A stretch of 64,000 nt of DNA. Source: DATBAX01 sp963723765. GTDB taxonomy: Bacteria > Acidobacteriota > Terriglobia > Terriglobales > Acidobacteriaceae. Shown here in pieces: positions 10,753 through 19,640 of the stretch (position 1 is its first letter; every line of letters begins with the position of its first letter). A program made the translations under genes and the position numbers. The stretch spans positions 62,001-126,000 of the forward strand of contig CAVRSD010000004.1 in the NCBI GenBank assembly GCA_963723765.1, read 5' to 3'. Under the pieces are notes generated by a model. The model was given only the letters and a program-made list of their open reading frames with translations, was not told the origin of the DNA and searched no databases.

Positions 10753-12639
10753 TCATTCGTCCAAATCGCCCGCGGCACTCGGGGCAGCCTGCGGAATTCC
10801 TAGCACCTCGTGTGCCGCTTTCAGCGTGGCCAGCACGTCGGTGCCGACGAAGATGAAGCTGCCGATGCCGGCGGCGGTGAGGGCGGCTTCGCGCTCGCCG
10901 GGGCGGCCGGCGAGGTAGATGTGCTTCGCGCCGGCGTCATGCAGCGCCTTCGCCGCGGTCTCGGCGCTCTTGGGCGTAGACCTCGTCTGACGAACACAGG
11001 CAGGCGAGCGCGGCGCCGCTCGCCTTGAAAGCCGCGACCATGTCGTCGAGGCTCGCAAATCCGTCGTTGGTGACGGCGGCGATGCCGCCAGCCTCGAAGA
11101 AGTTCTTGGCATAGGTGGTCCGCGCCGTGAAATCGGCGGGCGCGCCGAGATTGGCGAGAAAGACACGCGGCGGCGTGCCGGCGGCGACGGCACGGTCGGC
11201 GGCGTCGCGCAAGACTTCGAAGGGCTCGGCGAGGCGATGGGAGAGGGAGCGCCGATGCGGCCGTGGTTTTTGGCGGGGGGGCCGGTCCAGGCTCCAGCAC
11301 CGCGGCGGGCGTTTCGGCGATGTCGGGAAATTCGCTGGTGCCGGTGAGCGCGTCCTTGCGGCGCGCGACGGCTTTTTCGCGCTCCGCCCGCACCGCGGCG
11401 ACCTTTGCCTGGACAAGGCCGTGGGTGAGGGCGCGATCGATGCCGCCGGCCTTCTCGATCTCCTGGAACAGCGCCCATGCCTTCTCGCAGAGCGCGCCGG
11501 TCAGGCTTTCGAACCCGCCGGCGCCCGCGGCCGGGTCGGCGACCTTGGCGAGGTTCGATTCCTCGAGAAGGATGAGCTGGGTGTTGCGTGCGATGCGGCG
11601 GGCAAAACCGTCCGGCAGGCCGATCGCGGCGGTGTGCGGCAGCACGGTGATGGCGTCGGCGCCGCCGAGGCCGGCAGCCACCACCGCCATGGTCGTGCGC
11701 AGCATGTTCACGTAAGGGTCGCGCTTGGTCATCATGCGCCACGCGGTCTGTGCCGCGACGAAGGCCGGCCGCGGCGACAGCCCGCAGGCCTGTTCGACCC
11801 GCGCCCACAGCGCCCGCAGCGCGCGGAATTTCGCCGTGGTCAGGAACTGGTCGGCGTCGGCGGCGAGGCGGAAATAGATCATGCGCCGCGCCTCGGCGAG
11901 CGGCGCGCCGCTCTCCTCGAGCGCACGCAGATAGGCGAGCGCGACCGCGATCACGTAGGCGAGCTCCTGCGCCTCCGACCCGCCGGCATTGTGAACGGCG
12001 CGCCCGTCGGCCACCGCAAACGGTCCGCGATAGCCCTGAGCCGGCGAGCGCGCGGATCTGCCGGGCGACCCGCAGATGGTCCGCGGTCCACGACGGGGCG
12101 TGGCCGCCGGTCGCGATGATGCCGATCGGATCGAAGCCGAAGCGGATGTCGACGGCCGCCGGTGCCATGCCGCGGGCGGCGACGGTTGCGGTCACCGCGG
12201 AGGCGATATTTTCAGGCTGGCCGTCGGCCTGGATATCGAGGGCGATCCCGGCATCGAGATGGATGTCACGCAGCAGCACCGCGACCGCCGTCGCCCGGGC
12301 GTCGAGGCCGAAGCCGAACGCGCCGATCGATCCCGCGAATACGAGCGACAGCCCGGTGGCGCCGTTCTCGAGGTCGACGAGGGCCTGGGCGTTGGCCGCG
12401 GCGGGGTCGGGATGCTCGATGCGCGAGAGCACCTGCCACGGCGCGCCCGGCGCACGGCCGACGATCGGGCGCGCCGCCGCGTCGCGGCCGTACAGCGGCT
12501 CGATGGCGATGCCGTCATAGGTCCTTGAGACGAGCCTGCGCTCGAACGGCGCGCCCTTGAGGACGCCGGCGACGAGCTTGAGCCACGCGTCGCGATCGGC
12601 CGGCGGAAATTCGGCAAGGGAAAGTTCGGGATCACTCAT
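10753..12639 (-). CDS. mutA: methylmalonyl-CoA mutase small subunit, frameshifted
   Basis: Start ATG 12639 (MSDPELSLAEFPPADRDAWL); repaired length is about 628 residues, as expected for the non-catalytic subunit. Family stretches include VHNAGGSEAQELAYVIAVAL, MTKRDPYVNMLRTT and FARRIARNTQLILLEESNLA. The C-terminal cobalamin-like domain (GAKHIYLAGRPGEREAAL) lacks the cobalt-binding His, as is normal for MutA. Frame changes occur near 12040, 11265 and 10970; the one at 11265 lies beside a long run of G, a classic sequencing-error site. It pairs with MutB encoded downstream, and MeaB is the partner GTPase. Confidence 0.88.
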   Translation of the reverse strand: MSDPELSLAEFPPADRDAWLKLVAGVLKGAPFERRLVSRTYDGIAIEPLYGRDAAARPIVGRAPGAPWQVLSRIEHPDPAAANAQALVDLENGATGLSLVFAGSIGAFGFGLDARATAVAVLLRDIHLDAGIALDIQADGQPENIASAVTATVAARGMAPAAVDIRFGFDPIGIIATGGHAPSWTADHLRVARQIRALAGSGLSRTVCGGRRARRSQCRRVGGAGARLRDRGRARLSACARGERRAARRGAAHDLFPPRRRRRPVPDHGEIPRAAGAVGAGRTGLRAVAAAGLRRGTDRVAHDDQARPLREHAAHDHGGGGCRPRRRRRHHRAAAHRRDRPAGRFCPPHRTQHPAHPSRGIEPRQGRRPGRGRRRVRKPDRRALREGMGAVPGDREGRRHRSRPHPRPCPGKGRRGAGGARKSRRAPQGRAHRHQRISRHRRNARRGAGAWTGPPAKNHGRIGAPSPIASPSPSKSCATPPTVPSPPARRRVSFSPISARPPISRRGPPMPRTSSRLAASPPSPTTDLRASTTWSRLSRRAAPRSPACVRQTRSTPKSAETAAKALHDAGAKHIYLAGRPGEREAALTAAGIGSFIFVGTDVLATLKAAHEVLGIPQAAPSAAGDLDE

Positions 12640-12721
12640 AGCGGGAAATTGCCATGCCGGGGTTCGCGGGCCAATGCAACATTCGGTGCAGACTGCCCGT
12701 TCCACAGGCAATGACTGCGCC

Positions 12722-13211
12722 TCACTGCGGCGGCAGCTTCTCGATGCCGCCGGGATCGAGCCGCGCGAGCGCGGCGGCGACCGTGATCCCGTCGATGACC
12801 CAGTCCGGCGCGATCTCGGCGAGCGGTACCAGCACGAATGCCCGGTCCAACGCGTGCGGATGGGGCAGCGTGAGATCTCGGCTCCTCGCAGCGGACATCG
12901 TCATAGGCGACGAGATCGATGTCGATGGTGCGCGGTCCCCACCGCCGTTCCGTCGCCCGGTTGCGGCCGAGCGCGGTCTCTATGCTCTGGGTGAGTGTGA
13001 GCAGCGCGCGCGGCGCGAGTGCGGTGTCGACGCGCAGGCAGCAGTTGACGAACGCCGGCTGGTCGGTGACGCCCCAGGGCGGCGTGCGATAGTCCGCCGC
13101 GCGGGCCAAGAGCCGCACGGCGCCCCCCTCGCACAACATGGCGACGGCGCGATCGAAGGTCGCGCGCACGTCGCCGACATTGCCGCCGAGCGCGAGCAGC
13201 GCCTCAGCCAT
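12722..13211 (-). CDS. folK: 2-amino-4-hydroxy-6-hydroxymethyldihydropteridine pyrophosphokinase (frameshifted)
   Basis: HPPK transfers pyrophosphate from ATP to hydroxymethyl-dihydropterin, the step before FolP in folate synthesis. Seen: MAEALLALGGNVGDVRATFD at the N-terminus, RWGPRTIDIDLVAYDD (the catalytic Asp pair) and, after a frame change near 12890, LPHPHALDRAFVLVPLAEIA. Start ATG 13211, overlapping the end of folB by 8 bases. Repaired length is about 163 residues, normal for the family. Third gene of a folP-folB-folK operon. Confidence 0.88.
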
Positions 13212-13573
13212 GGCGCTGGCGCAGGATCGACACCCCGACGTCGTTGAAGATCGCCGCGATCGGCGCGTGCGGCTTGTGGACGGTGATCGCGCACCGCCGA
13301 CACCTTGGGGAAGCTCGCGAGCAGCGCCTCGGCGGTGATCGCGGCGGCTGTCTCGACCAGGCGGAAGCTCTTGCCGGTGAAGGCGCGGGTCGCCGTATCG
13401 ACGATCGAGGAATAGGACACGGTGTCGGCGAGCTTGTCGCTCTCGCCGGCGCGGGCGAGGTCGACGGTGAGCTCGAGGTCGATCACGAAGCGCTGGCCGA
13501 CCTCCTCCTCATGCGGCATCACGCCGTGATGGGCATGGACGAGGAGCCCCGTCACGAAGATGTGGTCGGTCAT
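13204..13573 (-). CDS. folB: dihydroneopterin aldolase (frameshifted)
   Basis: Converts dihydroneopterin to hydroxymethyl-dihydropterin. Start ATG 13573, overlapping the folP stop as ATGA. The N-terminus reads MTDHIFVTGLLVHAHHGVMP, with the family HAHHG segment; EEEVGQRFVIDLEL and the TVSYSSIVD region follow. A frame change near 13285 must be bridged to reach the usual ending (KPHAPIAA...VSILRQRHG, stop 13204-13206). Repaired length is about 123 residues, as expected. Confidence 0.86.
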
Positions 13574-14421
13574 GCCATGCTCCGGATCGCCGCGACGACG
13601 CGCATCGCCTGGACAGTTTCGGCGACGTCATGGGTGCGAATGAACGCAGCCCCACTCTCGACCGCGAGGATATGCGCGGCGATCGAGCCGCCGATCCGGC
13701 GCTGCGGCGGTGCCGGCGAAATCCAATGGATGAAGCGCTTGCGCGAGGCGCCGACCAGCACGGGCAAGCCGAATTTCGCAAGACGCGGCAGCTGCGCGAG
13801 GACGGCGATGCTCTGCTCCGGCGTCTTGCCGAAGCCGATGCCAGGATCGAGCACGATCGAGCCGCGCCGAATTCCGGCGGCGTCGGCGATCGCGAGCGAG
13901 CGTTCGAAGAATGCGTCGATGTCGGCGAAGATGTCGATCGTCGGATCGGCCGCGGCGCGGTTGTGCATGATGATGACGGGGACGCCGTGGCGGGCGACGA
14001 CGCGCGCCATCTCGGGGTCGCGCTGCAGTCCCCAGACGTCGTTGACGATCGCAGCGCCGTGGCGCAACGCCCAGTCGGCGACCTCGGCCTTCATGGTGTC
14101 GATCGAAACCGGGCGGCCGAGGCCGGCGACGGCGGGAAGCACGTCGTGAAGCCGCCGGCACTCCTCCTCGGCGGTGATGGCGACCGGATCGTCGTAGGGG
14201 CGCGAGGACTCCGCGCCGACGTCGATCACGTCGGCGCCCTCCTCGCTCATCGCCCGGGCATGGGCGATCGCCGCCTGCGGATCGAGGAACCGACCACCAT
14301 CGGAAAACGAGTCCGGGGTCACGTTCAGCACCCCCATGATCACGGGATGGCGTTCCGCCGTCAGCGCGCGCAGATCGAGCGGGGAGGCCGTGATTTCGGC
14401 GGTTGGGGGCGCGGCGACCAT
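13570..14421 (-). CDS. folP: dihydropteroate synthase
   Basis: Intact, 283 residues. It condenses hydroxymethyl-dihydropterin pyrophosphate with p-aminobenzoate and is the sulfonamide target. Signature stretches: MGVLNVTPDSFSDGG, GADVIDVGAESSRP, SIDTMKAEVA, NDVWGLQRD, LDPGIGFGKT and VGASRKRFI. Start ATG 14421. First gene of the operon with folB and folK, with 4-base and 8-base overlaps. Its clean frame shows that the frameshifts in its neighbours are local. Confidence 0.95.
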   Translation of the reverse strand: MVAAPPTAEITASPLDLRALTAERHPVIMGVLNVTPDSFSDGGRFLDPQAAIAHARAMSEEGADVIDVGAESSRPYDDPVAITAEEECRRLHDVLPAVAGLGRPVSIDTMKAEVADWALRHGAAIVNDVWGLQRDPEMARVVARHGVPVIIMHNRAAADPTIDIFADIDAFFERSLAIADAAGIRRGSIVLDPGIGFGKTPEQSIAVLAQLPRLAKFGLPVLVGASRKRFIHWISPAPPQRRIGGSIAAHILAVESGAAFIRTHDVAETVQAMRVVAAIRSMA

Positions 14422-14505
14422 GGGCGCTGTGTGTGCGCTTGTGTGGAAGGTGTCAAGCGCGGGCGCTTCGGGCGGGCCGCCGCTCTGAGCGCTGACGCGG
14501 GGCCT

Positions 14506-14913
14506 TCAGTAGCTGATCTTGATCGGCAGCTTCTTGGCGTACTCGATCCACCGTTTGACGGTCTCCTCGGACGGCAGCACGCGGACGAGCTTGCGCTCGG
14601 CGTTCGCTTCCGCCATCGCCTCGGCGAGCCGCTTGGGATTGCGGTACTTCAATTCGCGCACCGTATCGACGCCGGCGATGTGCAGGAGCTCCGCATAGTC
14701 CTGGCCGACGCCCTTGACCCGCATGCGATCGATCTTGTTGGCGACGCACAGCAGGCTTTTCTCGTCGATGCCGGTCTTCTGGGAGATCGTCTTGCGTCCG
14801 CGCAGGCTCCCCGCGGCATCGAGCAGCTTGTCGCTCGTGCGAATGCCGAGCGACTTCAGCCGTGGGACCAATGCGGGATCGATGCAACCGAGATCGGCAA
14901 TAGGGCAAGACAT
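14506..14913 (-). CDS. DUF4332-type helix-hairpin-helix protein
   Basis: 135 residues, intact. IDPALVPRLKSLGIRTSDKL and VKGVGQDYAELLHIAGVDTV are helix-hairpin-helix-like segments of the kind found in DUF4332 proteins and related DNA-binding modules. No signal peptide or membrane span is seen. It is separated from folP by 84 bases and probably has its own promoter. Molecular role unknown; nucleic-acid contact is inferred only from the fold type. Confidence 0.6.
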   Translation of the reverse strand: MSCPIADLGCIDPALVPRLKSLGIRTSDKLLDAAGSLRGRKTISQKTGIDEKSLLCVANKIDRMRVKGVGQDYAELLHIAGVDTVRELKYRNPKRLAEAMAEANAERKLVRVLPSEETVKRWIEYAKKLPIKISY

Positions 14914-14945
14914 GATTCAATTCCCGAACGGTGATCGGGGACGTT

Positions 14946-15314
14946 TCAAAGAAATGCGCGTGCGCCGGGAATGGAATTGATGATCCGGTCGATATCCTCG
15001 TCGCCCGCCTTTTCGCGGGCATAGGCGATGACCTGCTGCGAAACGCCGTGGATCTGACCCAGCCCGAGCCCCGTCGACATCAAACGGCTTCCGACGCCCA
15101 TGATACCCCCCATGCTGCCGAAGAACCCGCCGCCGCCTTCGGCGCGGGCCGCCTCGATAGCTTCCTTCGCGCCGGGAAGGTGCGCCAGAAAGGTCTCAAC
15201 CTTGTCCGGCGGCCCTGCCGTCGCGAAGAAATCGAGCATGATGCCGACCGCCTTCGCCGCCACGGACCTTTCGATGCCGACATTGTTCACGATGCGGCTG
15301 ACGAGCTCGTCCAT
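14946..15314 (-). CDS. small conserved protein, DUF2267-like
   Basis: 122 residues, intact. The N-terminal half (MDELVSRIVNNVGIERSVAA... and FLAHLPGAKEAI) resembles small helical DUF2267/DUF2780-type proteins. The centre is rich in Gly and Met (GGGGFFGSMGGIMGVGSRLM). The C-terminal helix reads GVSQQVIAYAREKAGDEDID. No catalytic motif is recognised. It lies 32 bases upstream of the DUF4332 gene on the same strand, so the two may be one transcript. Confidence 0.55.
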   Translation of the reverse strand: MDELVSRIVNNVGIERSVAAKAVGIMLDFFATAGPPDKVETFLAHLPGAKEAIEAARAEGGGGFFGSMGGIMGVGSRLMSTGLGLGQIHGVSQQVIAYAREKAGDEDIDRIINSIPGARAFL

Positions 15315-15685
15315 GGCCCCTCACTCAGCTTGCCTCACTGCAAGCTTTGCACGCCCATATTGCCCATTAGATATCGGCGAACACAAGATGTGCAGACCAG
15401 AACGCCATGAGGTGTTGCAGACTCACAACGCACGTGCCACCGGAGGTCCGATCGCTCGCAAGAGGCCATCTTCGGCGCCACGGCACAGTGGTGACGGGGA
15501 CGCAGATTGATCCGCGTCAATCGTCGAAACCGCTTTCGATTCAACGAAGGGCTCGCATTGCTGGGTTGGAGCCGCCACATTGTGACAGATGTGCCAAACC
15601 GCTCGCCCACCATGCGGCGGGGTCCTATGATGGACGCTATGTTCGCGAATATCCGGCGCCGGCGTCGTGGCCGCAGGAGCACTTG
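15315..15685. other. 371-base intergenic region, no gene recognised
   Basis: Lies between divergent genes (the DUF2267-like protein on minus and the DUF853 ATPase on plus). I see no convincing coding sequence, RNA or repeat. The promoters of both flanking genes must lie here, but I cannot pick out reliable boxes. gcaggagcacttg immediately before ATG 15686 is a good ribosome-binding site. Confidence 0.5.
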
Positions 15686-17280
15686 ATGTCTAATCCCGAT
15701 ACGGACGGCAAGATTTTCGTCGGCAAGAGCGACAAGCCGGAGATGCTCACCCTCGCCTTCGGCAACCGCCACGGTCTCGTCACCGGCGCCACCGGCACCG
15801 GCAAGACGGTGACCTTGCAGACGTTGGCCGAAGGTTTCTCGCGCGCCGGCGTGCCGGTGTTCGCCGCCGACATCAAGGGCGACCTGTCCGGCATCGCGGG
15901 CCCCAGGCGAGCGCAAGGAGGCCTTCGTCAAGCGCGCCAAGGAGATCGGCTTCGAATACGAGACCGACGAGTTTCCCGTCGTATTCTGGGACCTGTTCGG
16001 CGAGCAGGGCCATCCGGTCCGCGCCAGCGTGTTCGAGGTCGGGCCGCTCCTTCTCTCGCGCATCCTCGACCTCAACGATGTGCAGGAAGGTATTCTCAAC
16101 ATCGTCTTCCGCTATTCCGACGACGAGTTCGGCAAGACCGATGCGCAGAACAAGGGCCTCATCGATCTCAAGGATCTGCGCGAGGTGCTGTCCTACATCT
16201 CGTCCTCCAGCAAGGACGAGGACAAGGAAGCGGCGAAGGAACGCGCCAAGGGGATCGTGTCGCGCTACGGCAACGTGTCCGCGTCGTCGGTGGGCGCCGT
16301 GCAGCGCCAGCTGCTGGTTCTCGAGAATCAGGGCGCGGCCAAGTTCTTCGGCGAGCCGGCGCTCGATGTCGACGACTTCATGAGGAAGGACCGCGACGGC
16401 CGCGGATATCATCAACATCCTCGCCGCCGACAAGCTGATGGGCAATCCGCGCCTCTACGCGACGTTCCTGTTGTGGCTGCTGTCGGAGATGTTCGAGCGG
16501 CTGCCGGAGGTCGGCGACCTCGACAAGCCGAAGCTCGTGTTCTTCTTCGACGAGGCGCATCTGCTGTTCAACGATGCCCCAAAGGCGCTGCTCGACAAGA
16601 TCGAGCAGGTGGTGCGGCTGATCCGCTCCAAGGGCGTCGGCGTCTATTTCGTCACCCAGAATCCGCTCGACGTGCCCGACAAGGTGCTCGCCCAGCTCGG
16701 CAACCGCGTGCAGCACGCGCTGCGCGCCTTCACCCCGCGCGACCAGAAGGCGGTGCGGTCGGCGGCCGAGACGTTCCGCCAGAACCCCAAGCTCGACACC
16801 GCGAAGGTCATCACCGAGCTCGGCAAGGGCGAGGCGCTGGTGTCGTTCCTCGAAGGAAACGGCACGCCGTCGATCGTCGAACGCGCGTTGATCCGCCCGC
16901 CATCGGCGCGGGTCGGCACGCTCACCGCGCAGGAGCGCAACGCGATCATCGCCAAGAGCCCGTTCAAGGGCAAATACGACACCCCGATCGATCCGGAGTC
17001 GGCGTTCGAAATCCTGCAGAAGCGCCTCGCGGGTGGCGGCGACGAAGATGCCGCGGCAGGCGAGGAGGCAGGGGAGGAGGGCGGCATGCTCGCTGCACTC
17101 ATCGCCTGGGTCACCAAGCTGTTCGGTCCGACACCGAAAGGGCGCCGTGGCCGGATGTCGACCACCGAGGTCGCCGCGAAGTCGATGGCGCGCTCGGTCG
17201 CCACCAAGGTCGGCAACGAGGTCGGCCGCGCCATCGTGCGTGGCGTGCTCGGAGGCCTCGGCGGCGGCAAGGGACGCTGA
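15686..17280 (+). CDS. HerA-like ATPase, DUF853 family (frameshifted)
   Basis: Start ATG 15686, with GGAG eight bases upstream. Walker A GATGTGKTVT at about residue 35, then FAADIKGDLSG. Frame changes near 15900 and 16395 must be bridged. Walker B-like LVFFFDEAHLLF, GVYFVTQNPLDVPDKV and LGNRVQHALRAFTPRDQKAV are typical of DUF853/YjgR-type ATPases of the HerA-FtsK group. A low-complexity Glu/Ala/Gly stretch precedes a C-terminal Gly-rich tail. Repaired length is about 530 residues, usual for the family. Cytosolic or membrane-peripheral; the physiological role of these proteins is not well defined. Confidence 0.82.
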
Positions 17281-17334
17281 CCGACGCGCGAACCTGGCGG
17301 CGGTTTCGAAAGAATGGAAGACAGGAACATTCGC

Positions 17335-18735
17335 ATGAGCGAGCTCAATTCTGTGCTGGAGCGTATCGACGCCGATTTCGATGCGAGCATCGACCGGCTG
17401 TTCAGGTTTTTGTCGATCAAGTCGATCTCGACCGACCCCGCCTATTCCGAGGACTGCCGGGCGGCGGCCGTGCATCTCGCGACCGGCCTTTCGAGCCTCG
17501 ACATCCTCGCCGAGGTCCATCCGACCGACGGACACCCCATCGTGTTCGCGAAGAGCCCGCCGGTCGGCGGCAACGGTCATCGGCCGCGCGTCCTGTTCTA
17601 CGGACACTATGACGTTCAGCCGGTCGATCCGATCGACCTGTGGAAGACGCCGCCGTTCGAGCCGCGGATCGCGACGCTCCCCGATGGCCGCAAAGCAATC
17701 GTCGCGCGCGGCGCCTGCGACGACAAAGGCCAGGTGATGACCTTCGTCGAGGCGTGCCGCGCCTGGAAGGCGGTGACGGGGTCGCTGCCGGTCGACGTCA
17801 CGTTCCTGATCGAGGGCGAGGAGGAGTGCGGCTCGAAGCATCTGCCGAAGTGGGTCGAGCAGCATCGCGGCGAGCTCGGTGCCGACGTCGTGCTCGTTTG
17901 CGACACCGGCATGTGGGACCCCGCGACGCCCGCGATCACCACGGCGCTGCGCGGCCTCCTCTATGAGGAGATCAAGATCAAGGCGGCGGACCGCGATCTT
18001 CATTCCGGCCTGTTCGGCGGCGCCGCGCAAAATCCGATCCGCGTGCTGGCGCAGATCATCGCCGCGATCCACGACGACGACGGCCGCATCACCATTCCCG
18101 GCTTCTACGACGGCGTGAAGGAGCTGCCCGAGGACGTGCGCAAGGAATGGGAGGGGCTCGGCCTGACGCCGGAGAAATTCCTCGGCCAGGTCGGCCTGAG
18201 CGTTCCCGCCGGCGAGAAGGGCCGGCTCGTCATCGAGCAGGTGTCGTCACGGCCGACCTGCGACGTCAACGGCATCTGGGGCGGCTATACCGGTCCGGGC
18301 GCGAAGACGGTGATTCCCGCCGAAGCCTCGGCGAAGATCTCGTTCCGGCTCGTCGGCGACCAGAAGCCGGCGAAGATCCGCCAGGCGTTCCACGCCTTCG
18401 TTCGCGCGCGGCTGCCGGCCGATTGCCATGTCGAGTTCGTCGGCGGCGACCATGCTGCGCCCGCGATCTCGCTCGACTGGAACCTGCCGCAGCTCGCCGA
18501 GGCGCGCGCCGCATTGACCGCGGAGTGGGGCAGGGAAGCGGTGTTGATCGGCTCCGGCGGATCGATCCCGATCGTCGGTGACTTCAAGCGCCTGCTCGGG
18601 CTCGACACGCTCCTGATCGGCTTCGGCCTCGACGACGATCGCATTCACTCGCCGAACGAGAAGTACGATCTCACGAGCTTCCACAAGGGCACGCGGAGCT
18701 GGGCGCGGATTCTCGCGGCGCTGGCCGCCGGCTGA
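17335..18735 (+). CDS. M20-family dipeptidase (zinc metallopeptidase)
   Basis: Intact, about 466 residues from ATG 17335 (MSELNSVLERIDADFDASID), with AGGAA nine bases upstream; an ATG at 17314 is possible but has a weaker site. Metal-binding motifs in order: FYGHYDVQPVDP, RGACDDKGQ (bridging Asp), EGEEECGS (catalytic Glu), VCDTGMWD and the C-terminal His in DDRIHSPNEKYD. This is the pattern of cytosolic M20 peptidases that cleave dipeptides. It follows the DUF853 gene by 54 bases. Confidence 0.9.
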   Translation: MSELNSVLERIDADFDASIDRLFRFLSIKSISTDPAYSEDCRAAAVHLATGLSSLDILAEVHPTDGHPIVFAKSPPVGGNGHRPRVLFYGHYDVQPVDPIDLWKTPPFEPRIATLPDGRKAIVARGACDDKGQVMTFVEACRAWKAVTGSLPVDVTFLIEGEEECGSKHLPKWVEQHRGELGADVVLVCDTGMWDPATPAITTALRGLLYEEIKIKAADRDLHSGLFGGAAQNPIRVLAQIIAAIHDDDGRITIPGFYDGVKELPEDVRKEWEGLGLTPEKFLGQVGLSVPAGEKGRLVIEQVSSRPTCDVNGIWGGYTGPGAKTVIPAEASAKISFRLVGDQKPAKIRQAFHAFVRARLPADCHVEFVGGDHAAPAISLDWNLPQLAEARAALTAEWGREAVLIGSGGSIPIVGDFKRLLGLDTLLIGFGLDDDRIHSPNEKYDLTSFHKGTRSWARILAALAAG

Positions 18736-18741
18736 GCACTT

Positions 18742-18831
18742 GCAGGGTGGGCAAAGCGAAGCGTGCCCACGCTGTCCCTTCGAAGCGCTTGTAACACCCG
18801 GGCGCCGCGCACTTTTGCCCGCCCTACGTGA
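18742..18831. repeat. intergenic palindromic repeat, Bradyrhizobiaceae type
   Basis: gcagggtgggcaaagcgaag near 18742 and the inverted relative ttttgcccgccctacgtg ending near 18831 bracket a GC-rich centre. Units containing gtgggcaaag...tgcccac are common between genes in Bradyrhizobium and Rhodopseudomonas. It lies between the convergent M20 and glycosyltransferase genes and, with the palindrome at 1438-1526, supports the alphaproteobacterial origin of the left part. Confidence 0.55.
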
Positions 18832-18846
18832 CGTGACGCACGCGGC

Positions 18847-19612
18847 CTACGGCTGAACCGAATTCAGGCTCGTCACCGTGCGGCCGCGGATGTCGTAGAC
18901 GCGGGCATAGACGACGCCCTCGCGTTCGATCTCGACGAGGATCGGCGCGGCGAGGTTGGCGCAGTAGAACTCGCCCATGGTGAAGGCGAAATCGGCGCCC
19001 TTGGTCTCCCACGTAGTCAGGAATTCCGGGCCGAGTTCGACCTGGGCGGGTCGCAGCGGTCCGCAGATGGCGACGCGCCAGCGCCGTCCGTCGGTGGGGG
19101 TCTGCAGGCCCTCGGTCAGCCGAAGGCGCAGCTCCTGTGCCGCCTGCTTGAACGACAGACCCCAGTAGTCGAGCATGTAGTGGTCGTCGGCGCCGCGGAT
19201 GCCGCCGGCAATCACGTTGAAGTGCGTGTACTGATAGGGGTGCAGCCGCACCATCTCCTTCACCGGCAGCAACAGGCCGATCGAGCAGCACGGCGGCGGC
19301 GAAGGCCGCGCCCGGGCGCCATCGCCGCGACAGCGCGTCTCCGATCCAGGCGCCGGCGAGCCCGCCGAGCACCGCGAGCGCCGGCGTGACGAACACGAAA
19401 TGGCGGATGCCGTTGTACATCGCGGGCTTGGTGATCACCGCGAGCGCGATCGGGAATACACCGGCAAAGGCGAGCAGCAGATAGATGGCGCGCCATGATG
19501 TCTCGACGTCGCGGCGCATCGCCGCGACCAGCGCGCCGGCCGTGCCGGCGAGGCCGAGCGAAAGGAAGATCTCCGGCTCTTTCAGCAGGAAGAGCTGCGG
19601 CACGTATTGGCG
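18847..19612 (-). CDS. glycosyltransferase family 39 membrane protein, 3' part, truncated at the join
   Basis: Only the C-terminal half is present (stop at 18847-18849). Seen: VPQLFLLKEPEIFLSLGLAG, several membrane spans, PAMYNGIRHFVFVTPALAVL and, after a frame change near 19275, MVRLHPYQYTHFNVIAGG and MLDYWGLSFKQA. These stretches recur in bacterial dolichyl-phosphate-mannose-type (PMT/ArnT-like) transferases that move sugars from lipid carriers in the inner membrane. Reading upstream, an in-frame stop appears at 19616-19618, only four codons before the recognisable residues, and no plausible start exists. The several hundred N-terminal residues of the family are missing because the contig changes source here. 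Confidence 0.75.
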
Positions 19613-19640
19613 CGTTCAGCTACATGCAGCTACATGCACT
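19612..19640. other. probable chimeric junction with 10-bp direct repeat
   Basis: agctacatgc occurs twice in a row (19618-19627 and 19628-19637). Left of it the sequence reads as the interior of a GC-rich alphaproteobacterial glycosyltransferase; right of it as the 3' part of a lower-GC acidobacterial xylulokinase. Both genes are cut. No transposase, integrase, tRNA or inverted repeat is present. Confidence 0.75.

Noticed and set aside
15407..15685. Extending the DUF853 ATPase upstream to 15407
   Set aside because: The upstream residues are not family-like and ATG 15686 has a good ribosome-binding site; the family starts near this point.
19618..19637. 10-bp direct repeat as a target-site duplication or att site
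   Set aside because: No transposase, integrase or tRNA lies beside it, and both flanking genes are cut without any inserted element between them.
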